DNA from: an uncultured Hyphomicrobiales bacterium
Lineage (GTDB): Bacteria; Pseudomonadota; Alphaproteobacteria; Rhizobiales; Beijerinckiaceae
Length of the DNA stretch: 13,139 bases
NCBI GenBank assembly: GCA_903903935.1
Contig: CAIVAX010000534.1
Location: 1 to 13,139, forward strand
Direction: 5' to 3'
Shown: positions 1 to 7,785 of the stretch, piece after piece
How the letters are laid out: each line of letters begins with the position of its first letter
Position numbering within the stretch: the stretch's first letter is position 1
Notes under the pieces: model-generated
What the model was told of the DNA's origin: nothing
Databases searched by the model: none
The model's input: the letters and a program-made list of their open reading frames with translations, nothing else
Translations under genes and position numbers: made by a program

Positions 1-536
1 ATGCAGTCTTGGGCTCGCCCTTTGTCTCGCATCTGGTCAAAAATGATCCGCAATATGACATTATGAACTTTGATATTGATCAAGGAAAGGCTGACATCGA
101 AAAGAGCTTTGCTGGTGATCGTGTCCTGCAGGAAAATCCAGATATCTCCCGCTTCACGCGTCGGGGCGGCAAGCTGATTCTCTGGCACGGCTTTAATGAT
201 CCCGGCCCAAGCCCCCTCTCGACAATCGACTATTATGAAAAAGTGGTCGAGGCCATTGGCTCAGGTGCGGATAAGGCTGCTGAAGCACAAAAGAGTGCGC
301 GCCTTTTCCTTGCCCCCGGAGTCGGCCATTGCCGCGGCGGCGCGGGGCCAGATCAGTTTGATATGCTCTCGGCTCTGGAGGCCTGGTCCGAGAAAAACGA
401 GGCGCCCGAGCGGATCATTGCCACCAAAGCAGGCTCAAATATCTCGCGTCCCCTCTGCCCCTATCCCAAACTCGCTAAATATAAGGGCGCGGGGGAGAGC
501 AATGATCCGGCTAATTTCACCTGCGAAGTGCCATAA
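1..536 (+). CDS. Tannase/feruloyl esterase family hydrolase, C-terminal part (5' end outside window)
   Basis: The reading frame is open from the left edge (first whole codon at position 3), so this is the end of a larger gene. Family members are usually around 500 residues and cleave ester bonds in gallates, feruloylated sugars or related aromatic esters; most are secreted. About 177 residues are visible. The family signature is a Ser-Asp-His triad with a disulfide joining the Cys beside the Ser to the Cys after the His (CS-D-HC). The Asp is seen in WHGFNDPGPSP (codon 198-200) and the His-Cys pair in GVGHCRGG (codons 327-332). The Ser half lies upstream and cannot be checked. A later Cys in the tail (FTCEVP) may make another disulfide. 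The nearby TTG at position 9 is not a true start, because the frame continues upstream. The substrate cannot be inferred, and the downstream genes are functionally unrelated. Confidence 0.85.
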   Translation, partial: AVLGSPFVSHLVKNDPQYDIMNFDIDQGKADIEKSFAGDRVLQENPDISRFTRRGGKLILWHGFNDPGPSPLSTIDYYEKVVEAIGSGADKAAEAQKSARLFLAPGVGHCRGGAGPDQFDMLSALEAWSEKNEAPERIIATKAGSNISRPLCPYPKLAKYKGAGESNDPANFTCEVP

Positions 537-565
537 GCCAAATAAGGGAGCTTAAGCTTAAGGAT

Positions 566-595
566 GTTTGGATCAGCCCTGGGCTGCGTCCAAAC
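566..595 (+). terminator. Candidate hairpin after the esterase gene
   Basis: An interrupted stem lies 30 nt past the esterase stop: GTTTGGA pairs with TCCAAAC, and inside it CAGCC pairs with GGCTG around a CTG loop. The two helices are separated by a small 1x2 internal loop. No T-tract follows, so this is either a weak or factor-assisted terminator or simply 3' UTR structure. Just before it (551-562) is a perfect 12-bp palindrome, CTTAAGCTTAAG. Confidence 0.35.
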
Positions 596-703
596 GTCCA
601 TGCGTGAAGGCCTAGGCACGGTTGCTCCAAAATGCAGATTGGGTTATTTGGAATTCAAGTCGCCTGAAACAGCGCATACCATTTAAAATAGGAAGGGTTC
701 ACC

Positions 704-853
704 ATGAGCAATCATCATGACCAAGCCAGCGGTCATCCAGACATGGATTATGCTGAGCACGACAAAACCTATGAAATGTTCATCAATCTGGCGAAATATG
801 GCACGATTTTCTGCGTGCTTTTGCTGGTGTTTATGGCGGTGACCCTGCTCTGA
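704..853 (+). CDS. aa3-type cytochrome c oxidase subunit IV family small membrane protein
   Basis: A 49-residue protein starting at ATG 704 behind a clear Shine-Dalgarno sequence (GGAAGG, 691-696, 7 nt spacing) and ending at TGA 851-853. The first 20 residues are hydrophilic and rich in His and Asp. They are followed by HDKTYEMFINLAKYG (residues 19-33) and one hydrophobic helix (about 34-49) that runs to the C-terminus. This matches the bacterial aa3 oxidase subunit IV family: a single helix packed on the oxidase core, of no known catalytic role. No other oxidase subunit gene is in the window. By recollection, this orphan subunit commonly sits just upstream of the transhydrogenase genes in Hyphomicrobiales, as here. 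Whether it works with the oxidase or the transhydrogenase is not shown by the sequence. Confidence 0.85.
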   Translation: MSNHHDQASGHPDMDYAEHDKTYEMFINLAKYGTIFCVLLLVFMAVTLL

Positions 854-880
854 TTGCCTGCTTTCGCAGAGCATGTGGCT

Positions 881-912
881 AAGCGCCTCTGGCAACGGGG
901 GCGCTTTTCTAT
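881..912 (+). terminator. Candidate terminator between the oxidase subunit IV gene and pntAA
   Basis: AAGCGCC (881-887) pairs with GGCGCTT (900-906). The stem can be extended by a T-G and a C-G pair to 9 bp with an 8-nt loop. It is followed by TTTTCTATT. It lies 28 nt past the stop of the small membrane protein and 72 nt before pntAA, so it may end or attenuate the upstream message. Confidence 0.5.
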
Positions 913-920
913 TGCCTTTG

Positions 921-935
921 GGCCCAATTTGGGCC
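921..935. promoter_or_regulatory. 15-nt palindrome in the pntAA leader
   Basis: GGCCCAA-T-TTGGGCC is a perfect dyad of two 7-nt arms around one central base. The one-base spacer is too short for an RNA hairpin loop at full pairing, so a dimeric DNA-binding protein is a more natural reading than a terminator. It ends 48 nt upstream of the pntAA start. No regulator can be assigned from the sequence, and a chance G+C-rich palindrome is not excluded. Confidence 0.3.
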
Positions 936-983
936 TGAATGTGGCAAATATCGAACTCTCAAGGCACAGTGGAGATCAGACTC

Positions 984-2123
984 ATGCGGATTGCGGTTCC
1001 GGCCGAAACCGATGGCAGCGAAACCCGGGTGGCGGCAACGCCAGAAACGGTGAAAAAACTGATCGCTCTGGGCGCAAGCGTCGCTGTTCAGGCAGGCGCA
1101 GGCAAAGCCTCAGGTCTTCCTGATGCTGATTATGAGGCCGCAGGGGCACAGATTCTCGCCCATGGCGCTGATGTGATGGCTGAGGCCGATATTGTGCTGC
1201 AGGTGCGGCGCCCAAAGGCGCAGGATCTGGCTGGCCTTAAAAAAGGTGCCGCTGTTCTGGCGATGATGGATCCCTATGGCCAGCAGGAGGCCATTCAGGC
1301 CCTTGCCAATGCCGGGGCTAGTGCCTTTGCGATGGAATTCATGCCGCGCATTACCCGCGCGCAGGTGATGGATGTGCTCTCCTCGCAAGCCAATCTGGCG
1401 GGCTATCGGGCAGTGATTGATGGAGCGGCTGAATATGGCCGCGCTCTCCCCATGATGATGACAGCCGCTGGTACCATTCCAGCCGCCAAGATTTTCATCA
1501 TGGGCGTGGGTGTTGCTGGTCTGCAGGCCATTGCAACGGCGCGCCGTCTGGGTGCCATTGTCACGGCCACAGATGTGCGCCCGGCCACCAAGGAGCAAGT
1601 GGAATCGCTGGGCGCGAAATTCCTCGCCGTTGAGGATGAGGAATTCCTGCAAGCGCAGACGGCCGGTGGCTATGCCAAGGAAATGTCCAAGGACTATCAG
1701 GCTAAACAGGCCGCGCTCACAGCTTCGCATCTCGCCAAGCAAGATATCGTCATCACCACAGCTTTGATTCCCGGCCGTCCGGCCCCGCGCTTGATTACGG
1801 CTGAAATGGTGGCCTCCATGCGCCCTGGCTCGGTCATCGTCGATCTGGCCGTCGAGCGCGGCGGCAATTGCGAGCTCGCCAAGCCCGGCCAAGTTCACGT
1901 GACTGACAATGGCGTTAAAATCATTGGCTATCTCAATCTGCCCGGCCGTTTGGCGGCCAGCGCCTCCAGCCTTTATGCGCGCAATCTTTTGGCCTTTGTT
2001 GAAACCATGATCGACAAAGAGAGCAAACAGCTCAGCATCAAATGGGATGATGAATTGGTCCAAGCGACCTTGCTCACCCGCGATGGGGCGATTGTGCATC
2101 CAAGCCTTTTGCCAAAGGCATAA
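984..2123 (+). CDS. pntAA: Proton-translocating NAD(P)+ transhydrogenase subunit alpha 1 (soluble NAD(H)-binding domain I)
   Basis: This subunit binds NADH on the cytoplasmic side and passes hydride to NADP+ on PntB, driven by the proton gradient. The start chosen is ATG 984, behind GGAGA (971-975, 8 nt spacing). An in-frame ATG at 939 adds 15 unconserved residues and no better ribosome site. The product is 379 residues, close to the 384 of the Rhodospirillum rubrum protein. The N-terminal half (1-135) has [20 protein letters not shown]. The RQD loop that contacts the nicotinamide is intact: by alignment with R. rubrum Arg127, Gln132, Asp135 and Ser138, the residues here are Arg122, Gln127, Asp130 and Ser133 within [14 protein letters not shown]. 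The Rossmann glycine motif GVGVAG is at 174-179, followed by [18 protein letters not shown]. The domain ends with TRDGAIVHP. There is no C-terminal membrane part; that is encoded separately by pntAB, 43 nt downstream. Confidence 0.96.
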   Translation: MRIAVPAETDGSETRVAATPETVKKLIALGASVAVQAGAGKASGLPDADYEAAGAQILAHGADVMAEADIVLQVRRPKAQDLAGLKKGAAVLAMMDPYGQQEAIQALANAGASAFAMEFMPRITRAQVMDVLSSQANLAGYRAVIDGAAEYGRALPMMMTAAGTIPAAKIFIMGVGVAGLQAIATARRLGAIVTATDVRPATKEQVESLGAKFLAVEDEEFLQAQTAGGYAKEMSKDYQAKQAALTASHLAKQDIVITTALIPGRPAPRLITAEMVASMRPGSVIVDLAVERGGNCELAKPGQVHVTDNGVKIIGYLNLPGRLAASASSLYARNLLAFVETMIDKESKQLSIKWDDELVQATLLTRDGAIVHPSLLPKA

Positions 2124-2166
2124 GTTCCAACTTCATCTTTATGACGGCCCAAAGAGAGGGCAAACA

Positions 2167-2586
2167 ATGGCGAACCAGGCAACACAGACATTTCTCGATC
2201 AGGTGCAACAAGCCGCCCAGACCTATGCCGATAGTCTGGCAGCCAGTGCAGGCAGTGCCGCACATGCGGCCTCGGGTGGCGCGATTGATCCTTTCGTTTT
2301 CCAGCTGGCGCTCTTCGCTCTAGCGGTCTTCGTTGGCTATTATGTCGTCTGGCAAGTCACGCCGGCTCTGCATACGCCGCTCATGTCTGTCACCAATGCC
2401 ATTTCCTCTGTGGTGGTGGTGGGCGCGCTCTTGTCGATTGGTGTGGATGCCTCAACGCCCGGCGATGATGGTCCGCTCTGGGCGCGGGTCTTTGGGTTTT
2501 TGGCCCTCATTCTTGCCTGCGTGAATATTTTTGGCGGCTTTCTCGTCACCGAGCGCATGCTGTCTATGTACAAGAAGAAGGGCTAA
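2167..2586 (+). CDS. pntAB: NAD(P)+ transhydrogenase subunit alpha 2 (membrane segment)
   Basis: The small membrane subunit corresponds to the C-terminal helices that are fused to the alpha subunit in Escherichia coli. ATG 2167 follows GAGAGGG with a spacing of about 7 nt and gives 139 residues, the usual size. A longer frame back to 2047 overlaps pntAA and has no support. The first 40 residues are a hydrophilic Ala/Gln-rich stretch. Three hydrophobic helices follow: about 43-65 ([20 protein letters not shown]), 72-92 and 105-127. Then comes the conserved [12 protein letters not shown] tail, which matches the family signature for the end of the alpha chain. Together with PntB it forms the proton-conducting domain II. 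Only 3 nt separate it from pntB. Confidence 0.95.
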   Translation: MANQATQTFLDQVQQAAQTYADSLAASAGSAAHAASGGAIDPFVFQLALFALAVFVGYYVVWQVTPALHTPLMSVTNAISSVVVVGALLSIGVDASTPGDDGPLWARVFGFLALILACVNIFGGFLVTERMLSMYKKKG

Positions 2587-2589
2587 GAG

Positions 2590-3990
2590 ATGAGCGCTAA
2601 TCTGGCAGCCCTATTATATCTCGTCGCGGGTATTTTATTCATTCTGGCGCTGCGGGGCCTCTCGCATCCCTCCTCCTCACGTCAGGGCAATACATTCGGC
2701 ATGGTCGGCATGGCTTTGGCCGTGGTGACAACCTTGCTCTATGCTTGGCCCACAAGCCTCTCGAGCTGGGTGCTCGTGCTGGCGGGCGTGGCCATTGGTG
2801 GCGGCATTGGCGCTTGGCGCGCCCGCACCGTGCAAATGACGGCCATGCCGCAATTGGTGGCCTTCTTCCATGCTCTTGTGGGTCTGGCCGCTGTGCTTGT
2901 GGCGGCTGGCGCGCTCTATGCGCCCAGTGCTTTTGGTATTGGTACCAGCACAAACATTCACACCGGCAGTCTGGTTGAAATGTCGCTGGGCCTTGCCATT
3001 GGTGCGATCACATTTACCGGCTCGATCATTGCCTTTCTCAAATTAGATGGGCGCATGTCGGGCAAGCCCATTCTCTTGCCGCAGCGCCATGTCATCAATA
3101 TTGGCCTGGCTGTTCTGCTACTGATGCTGATTGGTATTTTCGTTGGTACAGCCAGTCACACATTGTTCTGGATCATTGCGCTTGTGTCCTGCCTCTTGGG
3201 TATTTTGCTGATCGTGCCCATTGGCGGCGCCGATATGCCAGTGGTTGTGTCCATGCTCAATTCTTATTCTGGCTGGGCAGCCGCAGGCATTGGCTTTACG
3301 CTGGGTAATTTGGCACTGATTATTACTGGTGCTTTGGTCGGCTCATCAGGTGCCATTCTTTCGTACATCATGTGTAAGGGCATGAATCGCTCGTTCATCT
3401 CCGTCATTCTGGGCGGCTTTGGGGGTGAGAGCGAAGTGGCCTCTGGCGCTGTCGAGACGCGCCCTGTCAAGCAGGGCTCGGCCGATGATGCGGCCTATAT
3501 TATGAAGAATGCGCAGAAGGTGATCATTGTGCCGGGTTATGGCATGGCGGTCGCGCAAGCGCAGCATGCCTTGCGCGAAATGTGCGATCTTCTCAAGAAG
3601 GAAGGCGTCGAAATCAAATATGCCATTCATCCTGTCGCCGGTCGCATGCCCGGCCATATGAATGTGCTGCTGGCCGAGGCCAATGTGCCTTATGATGAAG
3701 TCTTCGAGCTTGAGGATATTAATTCCGAATTTGCGCAGGCCGATGTGGCTTTTGTGATTGGCGCTAATGACGTTACCAATCCCTCCGCCAAGACAGACCC
3801 CAAATCGCCCATCTATGGCATGCCCGTGCTCGATGTTGAAAAGGCCAAGACGGTTCTCTTCATCAAGCGCGGCATGGGCTCAGGCTATGCTGGCGTGGAG
3901 AATGAATTATTCTTCCGCGATAATACAATGATGCTCTTTGCCGATGCCAAGAAGATGGTGGAATCCATCGTCAAAGCGCTTGCGCATTAA
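2590..3990 (+). CDS. pntB: NAD(P)+ transhydrogenase subunit beta (membrane domain and NADP(H)-binding domain III)
   Basis: A 466-residue subunit that carries most of the proton channel and binds NADP(H) in the cytoplasm. ATG 2590 lies 3 nt after the pntAB stop, with AAGAAGAAGGG as ribosome site inside the pntAB end, so translation is probably coupled. Residues 1-265 hold about eight or nine membrane helices. The expected channel residues are present: His94 in FFHALVGLA (E. coli beta His91), Asp215 in GGADMPVVVS (beta Asp213) and Asn224 in MLNSYSGWA (beta Asn222). Domain III (about 290-466) has the NADP-binding GYGMAVAQ at 316-323, HPVAGRMPGHMNVLLAEA at 347-364, GANDVTNP at 391-398 and KRGMGSGYAG at 426-435. 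All key motifs are intact, so with PntAA and PntAB this should be a complete, working enzyme. Confidence 0.97.
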   Translation: MSANLAALLYLVAGILFILALRGLSHPSSSRQGNTFGMVGMALAVVTTLLYAWPTSLSSWVLVLAGVAIGGGIGAWRARTVQMTAMPQLVAFFHALVGLAAVLVAAGALYAPSAFGIGTSTNIHTGSLVEMSLGLAIGAITFTGSIIAFLKLDGRMSGKPILLPQRHVINIGLAVLLLMLIGIFVGTASHTLFWIIALVSCLLGILLIVPIGGADMPVVVSMLNSYSGWAAAGIGFTLGNLALIITGALVGSSGAILSYIMCKGMNRSFISVILGGFGGESEVASGAVETRPVKQGSADDAAYIMKNAQKVIIVPGYGMAVAQAQHALREMCDLLKKEGVEIKYAIHPVAGRMPGHMNVLLAEANVPYDEVFELEDINSEFAQADVAFVIGANDVTNPSAKTDPKSPIYGMPVLDVEKAKTVLFIKRGMGSGYAGVENELFFRDNTMMLFADAKKMVESIVKALAH

Positions 3991-4006
3991 AGCGATTGTA
4001 GATCGG

Positions 4007-4036
4007 ATTACGCGTCAGCTTGTGCTGGCGCGTAAT
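4007..4036. terminator. Hairpin between convergent pntB and the TPR gene
   Basis: ATTACGCGTCAGC (4007-4019) pairs with GCTGGCGCGTAAT (4024-4036) in a 13-bp stem with one G-T pair and a TTGT loop. It starts 17 nt after the pntB stop and ends 22 nt before the stop of the converging TPR gene, the right place for a bidirectional terminator. There is no real T-tract on either side, which weakens the intrinsic-terminator call. Confidence 0.55.
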
Positions 4037-4058
4037 GATTCTGAGATCAGAAATCTTA

Positions 4059-4955
4059 TCAGCTGCGGCTGACGCGGCTCAGTCCCTGGTGGGCAATTGA
4101 ATTATTAGGATCAAGCACAAGCACGCGATTGTAATTCTCAATCGCTTTGGCTTTTTCACCTTTGCGCTCATAGGTCAGGCCAAGACCCAGCCAGCCCTCC
4201 GGCGTGCGATTGTCGACATTGAGCGCGGCATTGAAGTCTTCAATCGCCGCATCATATTTGCCCAATTCACTCAAGCTCTGTCCACGCGCCAAATAGGGCG
4301 CAGCGGTAAAGGGATCGCGATCAATAGCATTGTCGAAATCCGAGACCGCGCGCGCCTGATCCCCCTGACGCTGGCGGATGAGGCCACGGGCGTGAAAGGC
4401 CTGCGGATTTTCCGGGTTCAAGCGAATGACCTGTGTGAGATCACTCATCGCCTGATCCAGACTGCCTTGCGTGCGCAGCAGATTGGCGCGGCCCAAATAG
4501 GCGGCCGTATGCTTGGGGTTGGCCTCAATAGCGTGATTAAAGTCCTGCAGGGCGGCATCCGTGCGGCCGATTTGCCGATTGGCAAGGGCACGATTGGTCA
4601 AAGCCGTCGCCATATTGGGCTCAATCTTCAACGCGGCGTTGAAGTCGGCAATCGCTTCCTGATAGCGCCCAATGCGGGCATAGGCAGCCCCGCGTGTGTT
4701 CAAAGCCCCAGCATCTGAGGGATTGCGCTGCACCACATCTGTGAGGGAGGCCAGATTGGCGCTCGCTGACGCATCGGCTGTTTCATATTCAGCAATCGGT
4801 GTGGCGCTGCGGGTAAACCCTCCGCTGCCCACCATTGTGCCGCCAGCACAGCCAGCAAGGCTTACTAATGAACCCAGCACCAGAGCAGGTCCAATCAAGC
4901 GCGAGCAAGGAAATGGGGGCCGTGTGCCAGATTTTGCAGCTGGAAAGAAAAGCAT
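4059..4955 (-). CDS. Putative lipoprotein with six tetratricopeptide repeats
   Basis: The chosen start (ATG at 4955-4953) gives 298 residues. A longer in-frame start at 5006 adds 17 residues; it has no visible Shine-Dalgarno sequence, whereas 4955 has AGGA about 10 nt upstream. A hydrophobic segment (RLIGPALVLGSLVSLAGC) ends in a lipobox, with Cys36 as the likely lipidated residue. A Gly/Ser/Ala-rich linker follows, then six consecutive 34-residue TPR units from about residue 82 to 285 with the typical A/G-Y-x-x-A-I-x-D-F-x-x-A-L-x-x-x-P pattern. The tail ends 13 residues later. TPR lipoproteins of this type (NlpI-like) act as scaffolds at the periplasmic face, often for cell-wall hydrolases or proteases, but no partner is evident here. 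It converges on pntB and lies downstream of rpsU, behind that gene's terminator, so it probably has its own promoter; I could not pick one out. Confidence 0.85.
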   Translation of the reverse strand: MLFFPAAKSGTRPPFPCSRLIGPALVLGSLVSLAGCAGGTMVGSGGFTRSATPIAEYETADASASANLASLTDVVQRNPSDAGALNTRGAAYARIGRYQEAIADFNAALKIEPNMATALTNRALANRQIGRTDAALQDFNHAIEANPKHTAAYLGRANLLRTQGSLDQAMSDLTQVIRLNPENPQAFHARGLIRQRQGDQARAVSDFDNAIDRDPFTAAPYLARGQSLSELGKYDAAIEDFNAALNVDNRTPEGWLGLGLTYERKGEKAKAIENYNRVLVLDPNNSIAHQGLSRVSRS

Positions 4956-5106
4956 GGCGGGAAGATCCTGCTGATTGTGAAGAAGAGCCTGATCCGATCC
5001 TATCATCTGATCACGCGTTCACTAACCGAACAAACATTAGCGAGAGTTTAATAAGCTTAAAATGATCGCGCTGATAGAGTGCCCGCACATAAAAAACGCT
5101 AAAACA

Positions 5107-5140
5107 GAAAAAGCGCCCGCGGATCAAATCCGGGACGCTT
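5107..5140 (-). terminator. Intrinsic terminator of rpsU
   Basis: On the minus strand AAGCGTCCCGGAT pairs with ATCCGCGGGCGCTT through one bulged base, around a TTG loop. It is followed at once by TTTTT and then by CTGTTTT. It begins 24 nt after the rpsU stop codon. Stem and T-tract are both good. Confidence 0.8.
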
Positions 5141-5163
5141 CTGATCAAAATCGAGAAAAGAGA

Positions 5164-5406
5164 TTAGCGCGGTGCGCCCATCACAGGCTTGGGCTTCATG
5201 GGCAGAAGGCCTTCGCGCTGCAGCTTCTTGCGAGCCAGCTTACGAGCCCGGCGGATCGCCTCGGCGCGCTCACGGGCCTTCTTTTCAGAGGGCTTCTCGT
5301 AATGTCCGCGCAGCTTCATTTCGCGGAAAATGCCTTCGCGCTGCATTTTCTTTTTCAGCGCCTTAAGGGCCTGGTCGACATTGTTGTCGCGGACGAGAAC
5401 TTGCAC
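5164..5406 (-). CDS. rpsU: 30S ribosomal protein bS21
   Basis: An 80-residue, very basic protein that binds the small ribosomal subunit near the anti-Shine-Dalgarno end of 16S rRNA and helps initiation. The start is GTG (5406-5404), giving [20 protein letters not shown], the usual N-terminus of alphaproteobacterial S21. AGGAT lies about 7 nt upstream (5417-5413 on the minus strand). The family pattern [20 protein letters not shown] and the Arg/Lys-rich helix [10 protein letters not shown] are present. The C-terminal extension ([14 protein letters not shown]) makes it longer than the 71-residue E. coli protein, as is normal in alphaproteobacteria. It stands between two terminators, so it is probably transcribed alone. 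Confidence 0.95.
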   Translation of the reverse strand: MQVLVRDNNVDQALKALKKKMQREGIFREMKLRGHYEKPSEKKARERAEAIRRARKLARKKLQREGLLPMKPKPVMGAPR

Positions 5407-5482
5407 TCGGTGATCCTGTCTTTGAGTCCAAACGGGACGGGAAAAGGGTAAATGGCAGATCTAAATCCACCTTAGGTGCGGG

Positions 5483-5511
5483 CAAATAGCAGAATGCCGA
5501 AGGGCTGTCTA
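5483..5511 (-). promoter_or_regulatory. Possible sigma70-type promoter of rpsU
   Basis: On the minus strand TAGACA (5511-5506, one mismatch to TTGACA) and TATTTG (5488-5483) are exactly 17 nt apart, about 77 nt upstream of the rpsU GTG. The location downstream of the ftsH terminator fits a separate transcript, but the -10 box is weak (three of six). Confidence 0.3.
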
Positions 5512-5586
5512 GCGGCTGAGGCAGTTTAGCACCAAAAAGGGGCCCATTTCTCCCCAGTGTGATATTTCTTTCGCCTGTGCCCTCCG

Positions 5587-5624
5587 CTTAAAGAAAAAGC
5601 CCGGCGGACCGGGCTTTCTTTAAG
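5587..5624. terminator. Intrinsic terminator of ftsH
   Basis: AAAGCCCGG (5596-5604) pairs with CCGGGCTTT (5609-5617) around CGGA, and flanking CTTAAAGAA/TTCTTTAAG can extend the stem past a two-base bulge. On the minus strand the stem runs into TTTTTCTTT, an excellent T-tract, 50 nt after the ftsH stop. The symmetry means it could also stop transcription coming from the left. Confidence 0.85.
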
Positions 5625-5673
5625 TCTTTGTTCCATCACTCAAGGCCTATGGCCAAGCTCGATCAGAGTGCAT

Positions 5674-7590
5674 TCAGGCTTGTGGCTGAGGCTCCATGCC
5701 CGCATCGGGCTTGGGCCGCGGCTTGCCAGCCGAGGGCACATGCGAGGAGCGCGGGGAGGGTGGATCGTCACCAGTATCGCGCACGGGGGCATTGCCCTCG
5801 AACAAGCCCATGATCTCATCACCGCTCAAGGTCTCATATTCCAAAAGGCCCTTGGCAAGGGTTTCGAGATTGTCGCGCTTCTCGGTCAGAATGCGATTGG
5901 CTTCTTGGTGCCCCATTTCGACCAAGCGACGCACTTCGGAGTCAATTTTCTGCGAGGTGGACTCAGAAATATTCTGCTGGCGACCCATGGAATAACCCAA
6001 GAAGACCTCTTCTTGATTTTCGCCATACATCACCGTGCCCAGCTCTTCAGAAAAGCCCCAGCGTGTCACCATGGCTCTGGCAAGCTTGGTGGCCTGCTCA
6101 ATGTCTGACTGCGCACCAGAGGTCACCTTATCGCGACCAAAGACGATTTCTTCAGCCACGCGGCCACCCATCAGCACAGCCAAGCGCGAGGTCATTTGCT
6201 CATAGCTCATCGAGAGCTTATCGCGCTCAGGCAATTGCATCACCATGCCCAGAGCCCGGCCACGCGGAATGATCGTGGCTTTGTGCACGGGATCAGTTGC
6301 AGGCACACTCAGAGCGACAATCGCATGTCCGCCTTCATGATAGGCCGTGAGCAATTTTTCTTGCTCGGTCATCACCAAAGTGCGGCGCTCGGCGCCCATC
6401 ATGATCTTGTCCTTGGCATCTTCAAATTCCGCCATAGTGCCAATGCGCTTGCCACGACGAGCAGCCATGAGAGCTGATTCATTGACCAGATTCATCAGAT
6501 CAGCGCCTGAAAATCCTGGTGTGCCGCGCGCCACAACTTTCAAATCAACATCTGGCGCAAGCGGAACTTTGCGAACATGGACTTTGAGAATTTTCTCGCG
6601 GCCCACCACATCGGGATTGGGAACAACAATCTGACGATCAAAACGGCCCGGACGCAGCAAGGCGGGATCGAGCACGTCAGGACGGTTGGTGGCCGCAATC
6701 AGGATAATCCCCTCATTGACCTCAAAGCCGTCCATTTCAACGAGCAATTGATTGAGCGTTTGTTCGCGCTCATCATTTCCACCGCCAAGGCCCGCGCCAC
6801 GATGACGACCCACAGCATCGATTTCGTCGATGAAGATAATGCAGGGCGCATTCTTCTTGGCTTGTTCAAACATGTCGCGCACGCGGCTCGCGCCAACGCC
6901 TACGAACATTTCAACAAAGTCAGAACCCGAAATGGTGAAGAAGGGCACATTTGCTTCCCCTGCAATGGCACGCGCCAGCAAGGTCTTACCTGTGCCGGGG
7001 GGGCCAACAAGCAACACGCCGCGCGGAATACGTCCACCCAGACGCTGGAACTTTTGCGGATCGCGCAGAAATTCGACGATCTCTTGCAGATCATCCTTGG
7101 CTTCATCAACGCCTGCGACATCTTCAAAGGTCACGCGGCCATGCGCCTCGGTGAGCATTTTGGCTTTTGATTTGCCAAAACCCATGGCTTTGCCACTCGC
7201 CCCCTGCATTTGCCGGGAGAGGAAAATCCACACAGCAAGGAAGGCGATCAAAGGCAGGCCATTGACCAGCAAAGTAGCGAGCCAAGAATTCCCCTCAGAG
7301 GGAGGCCGGGCTGTGATCGAGACATTCTTCTTGTAAAGATTCTGGACCAGCGAGGGATCATTGGGGGCATAGGTCGAGAAGGCCCGACCATCTGTATAAT
7401 TGCCCGTCACCTCATGTCCGGCGATCGTGACATTGCGCACACGGCCTTGATCGACATCCAACAGCAATTGGCTAAAGGGGATTTCAGCCGTCTGGGCTCT
7501 CTGTCCAGGATTCTGGAACAACATCACCAGTGCGACAACCAGCAGGAAAATGATCACCCAGAGGGCAAAATTCCGAACATTGGGATTCAT
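5674..7590 (-). CDS. ftsH: ATP-dependent zinc metalloprotease FtsH
   Basis: A 638-residue membrane-anchored AAA protease that forms hexamers in the inner membrane. It degrades misassembled membrane proteins and regulators; in model bacteria these include sigma32 and LpxC. The start ATG (7590-7588) has AAGGA 5 nt upstream. Membrane helices are at about 8-26 and 104-125, with a periplasmic domain between them. The AAA domain has Walker A GPPGTGKT (196-203), pore loop MFVG (228-231), Walker B IIFIDEID (251-258) and arginine fingers Arg313 and Arg316. The protease site is HEGGH (418-422), with Asp496 in [10 protein letters not shown] as third zinc ligand. These match E. coli His414, His418 and Asp492 with a constant offset of four. 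The site reads HEGGH where many FtsH proteins have HEAGH; the HExxH core is intact. The tail after about residue 600 is Pro-rich. It has its own likely promoter and terminator. Confidence 0.98.
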   Translation of the reverse strand: MNPNVRNFALWVIIFLLVVALVMLFQNPGQRAQTAEIPFSQLLLDVDQGRVRNVTIAGHEVTGNYTDGRAFSTYAPNDPSLVQNLYKKNVSITARPPSEGNSWLATLLVNGLPLIAFLAVWIFLSRQMQGASGKAMGFGKSKAKMLTEAHGRVTFEDVAGVDEAKDDLQEIVEFLRDPQKFQRLGGRIPRGVLLVGPPGTGKTLLARAIAGEANVPFFTISGSDFVEMFVGVGASRVRDMFEQAKKNAPCIIFIDEIDAVGRHRGAGLGGGNDEREQTLNQLLVEMDGFEVNEGIILIAATNRPDVLDPALLRPGRFDRQIVVPNPDVVGREKILKVHVRKVPLAPDVDLKVVARGTPGFSGADLMNLVNESALMAARRGKRIGTMAEFEDAKDKIMMGAERRTLVMTEQEKLLTAYHEGGHAIVALSVPATDPVHKATIIPRGRALGMVMQLPERDKLSMSYEQMTSRLAVLMGGRVAEEIVFGRDKVTSGAQSDIEQATKLARAMVTRWGFSEELGTVMYGENQEEVFLGYSMGRQQNISESTSQKIDSEVRRLVEMGHQEANRILTEKRDNLETLAKGLLEYETLSGDEIMGLFEGNAPVRDTGDDPPSPRSSHVPSAGKPRPKPDAGMEPQPQA

Positions 7591-7654
7591 TGCGGTCCTT
7601 AAGAGGGGTCAGCTTCGTGCATAAGGAAACGATAGCCATGTCCCTCGTGTTGTT

Positions 7655-7684
7655 AATTTAAGGGGCGGAGTCCCCTTTGCCAAG
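7655..7684 (-). promoter_or_regulatory. Likely ftsH promoter, sigma32-like (overlapping a sigma70-like one)
   Basis: On the minus strand CTTGGC (7684-7679) is followed after 13 nt by CCCCTTAAAT (from 7665), close to the E. coli heat-shock consensus CTTGAA, 13-17 nt, CCCCATNT. The same stretch can be read as TTGGCA, 17 nt, TAAATT for sigma70. It lies 65 nt upstream of the ftsH start. AAGGGG-ACTCCG-CCCCTT is also an inverted repeat across the spacer. Confidence 0.5.
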
Positions 7685-7746
7685 GGAAGAACTGAGAAAT
7701 CCTACGAGAAAGGGTTTAAGGAATTGCCCTGATCCCGATTGGCAGC

Positions 7747-7766
7747 TCAAACCCACTCAGGTTTGA
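7747..7766. repeat. Inverted repeat just past tilS
   Basis: TCAAACC (7747-7753) and GGTTTGA (7760-7766) form a perfect 7-bp stem with a 6-nt loop, starting 19 nt beyond the tilS stop. There is no T-tract, so it may be a weak terminator or a 3' end structure of the cpoB-tilS message. Confidence 0.35.
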
Positions 7767-7785
7767 AGCCAAGTTTGGGCTGAAC

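Noticed and set aside
939..983. Upstream ATG start for pntAA at 939
   Set aside because: The 15 added residues have no family counterpart, and the ATG at 984 has GGAGA at good spacing and begins with the conserved MRIAVPAE.
1110..2099. 329-codon open frame on the minus strand opposite pntAA
   Set aside because: It lies wholly under pntAA, whose product has all family motifs. The antisense translation is His/Gly/Arg-rich with no recognisable domain, as expected of a shadow frame in this base composition.
5062..5451. 129-codon open frame on the plus strand across rpsU
   Set aside because: It runs through the rpsU terminator and antisense to rpsU, which is unmistakable. There is no independent support.
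6577..7170. 197-codon open frame on the plus strand opposite ftsH
   Set aside because: It is a shadow of the ftsH AAA domain; there is no ribosome site or recognisable domain, and the coding strand is certain from motifs.
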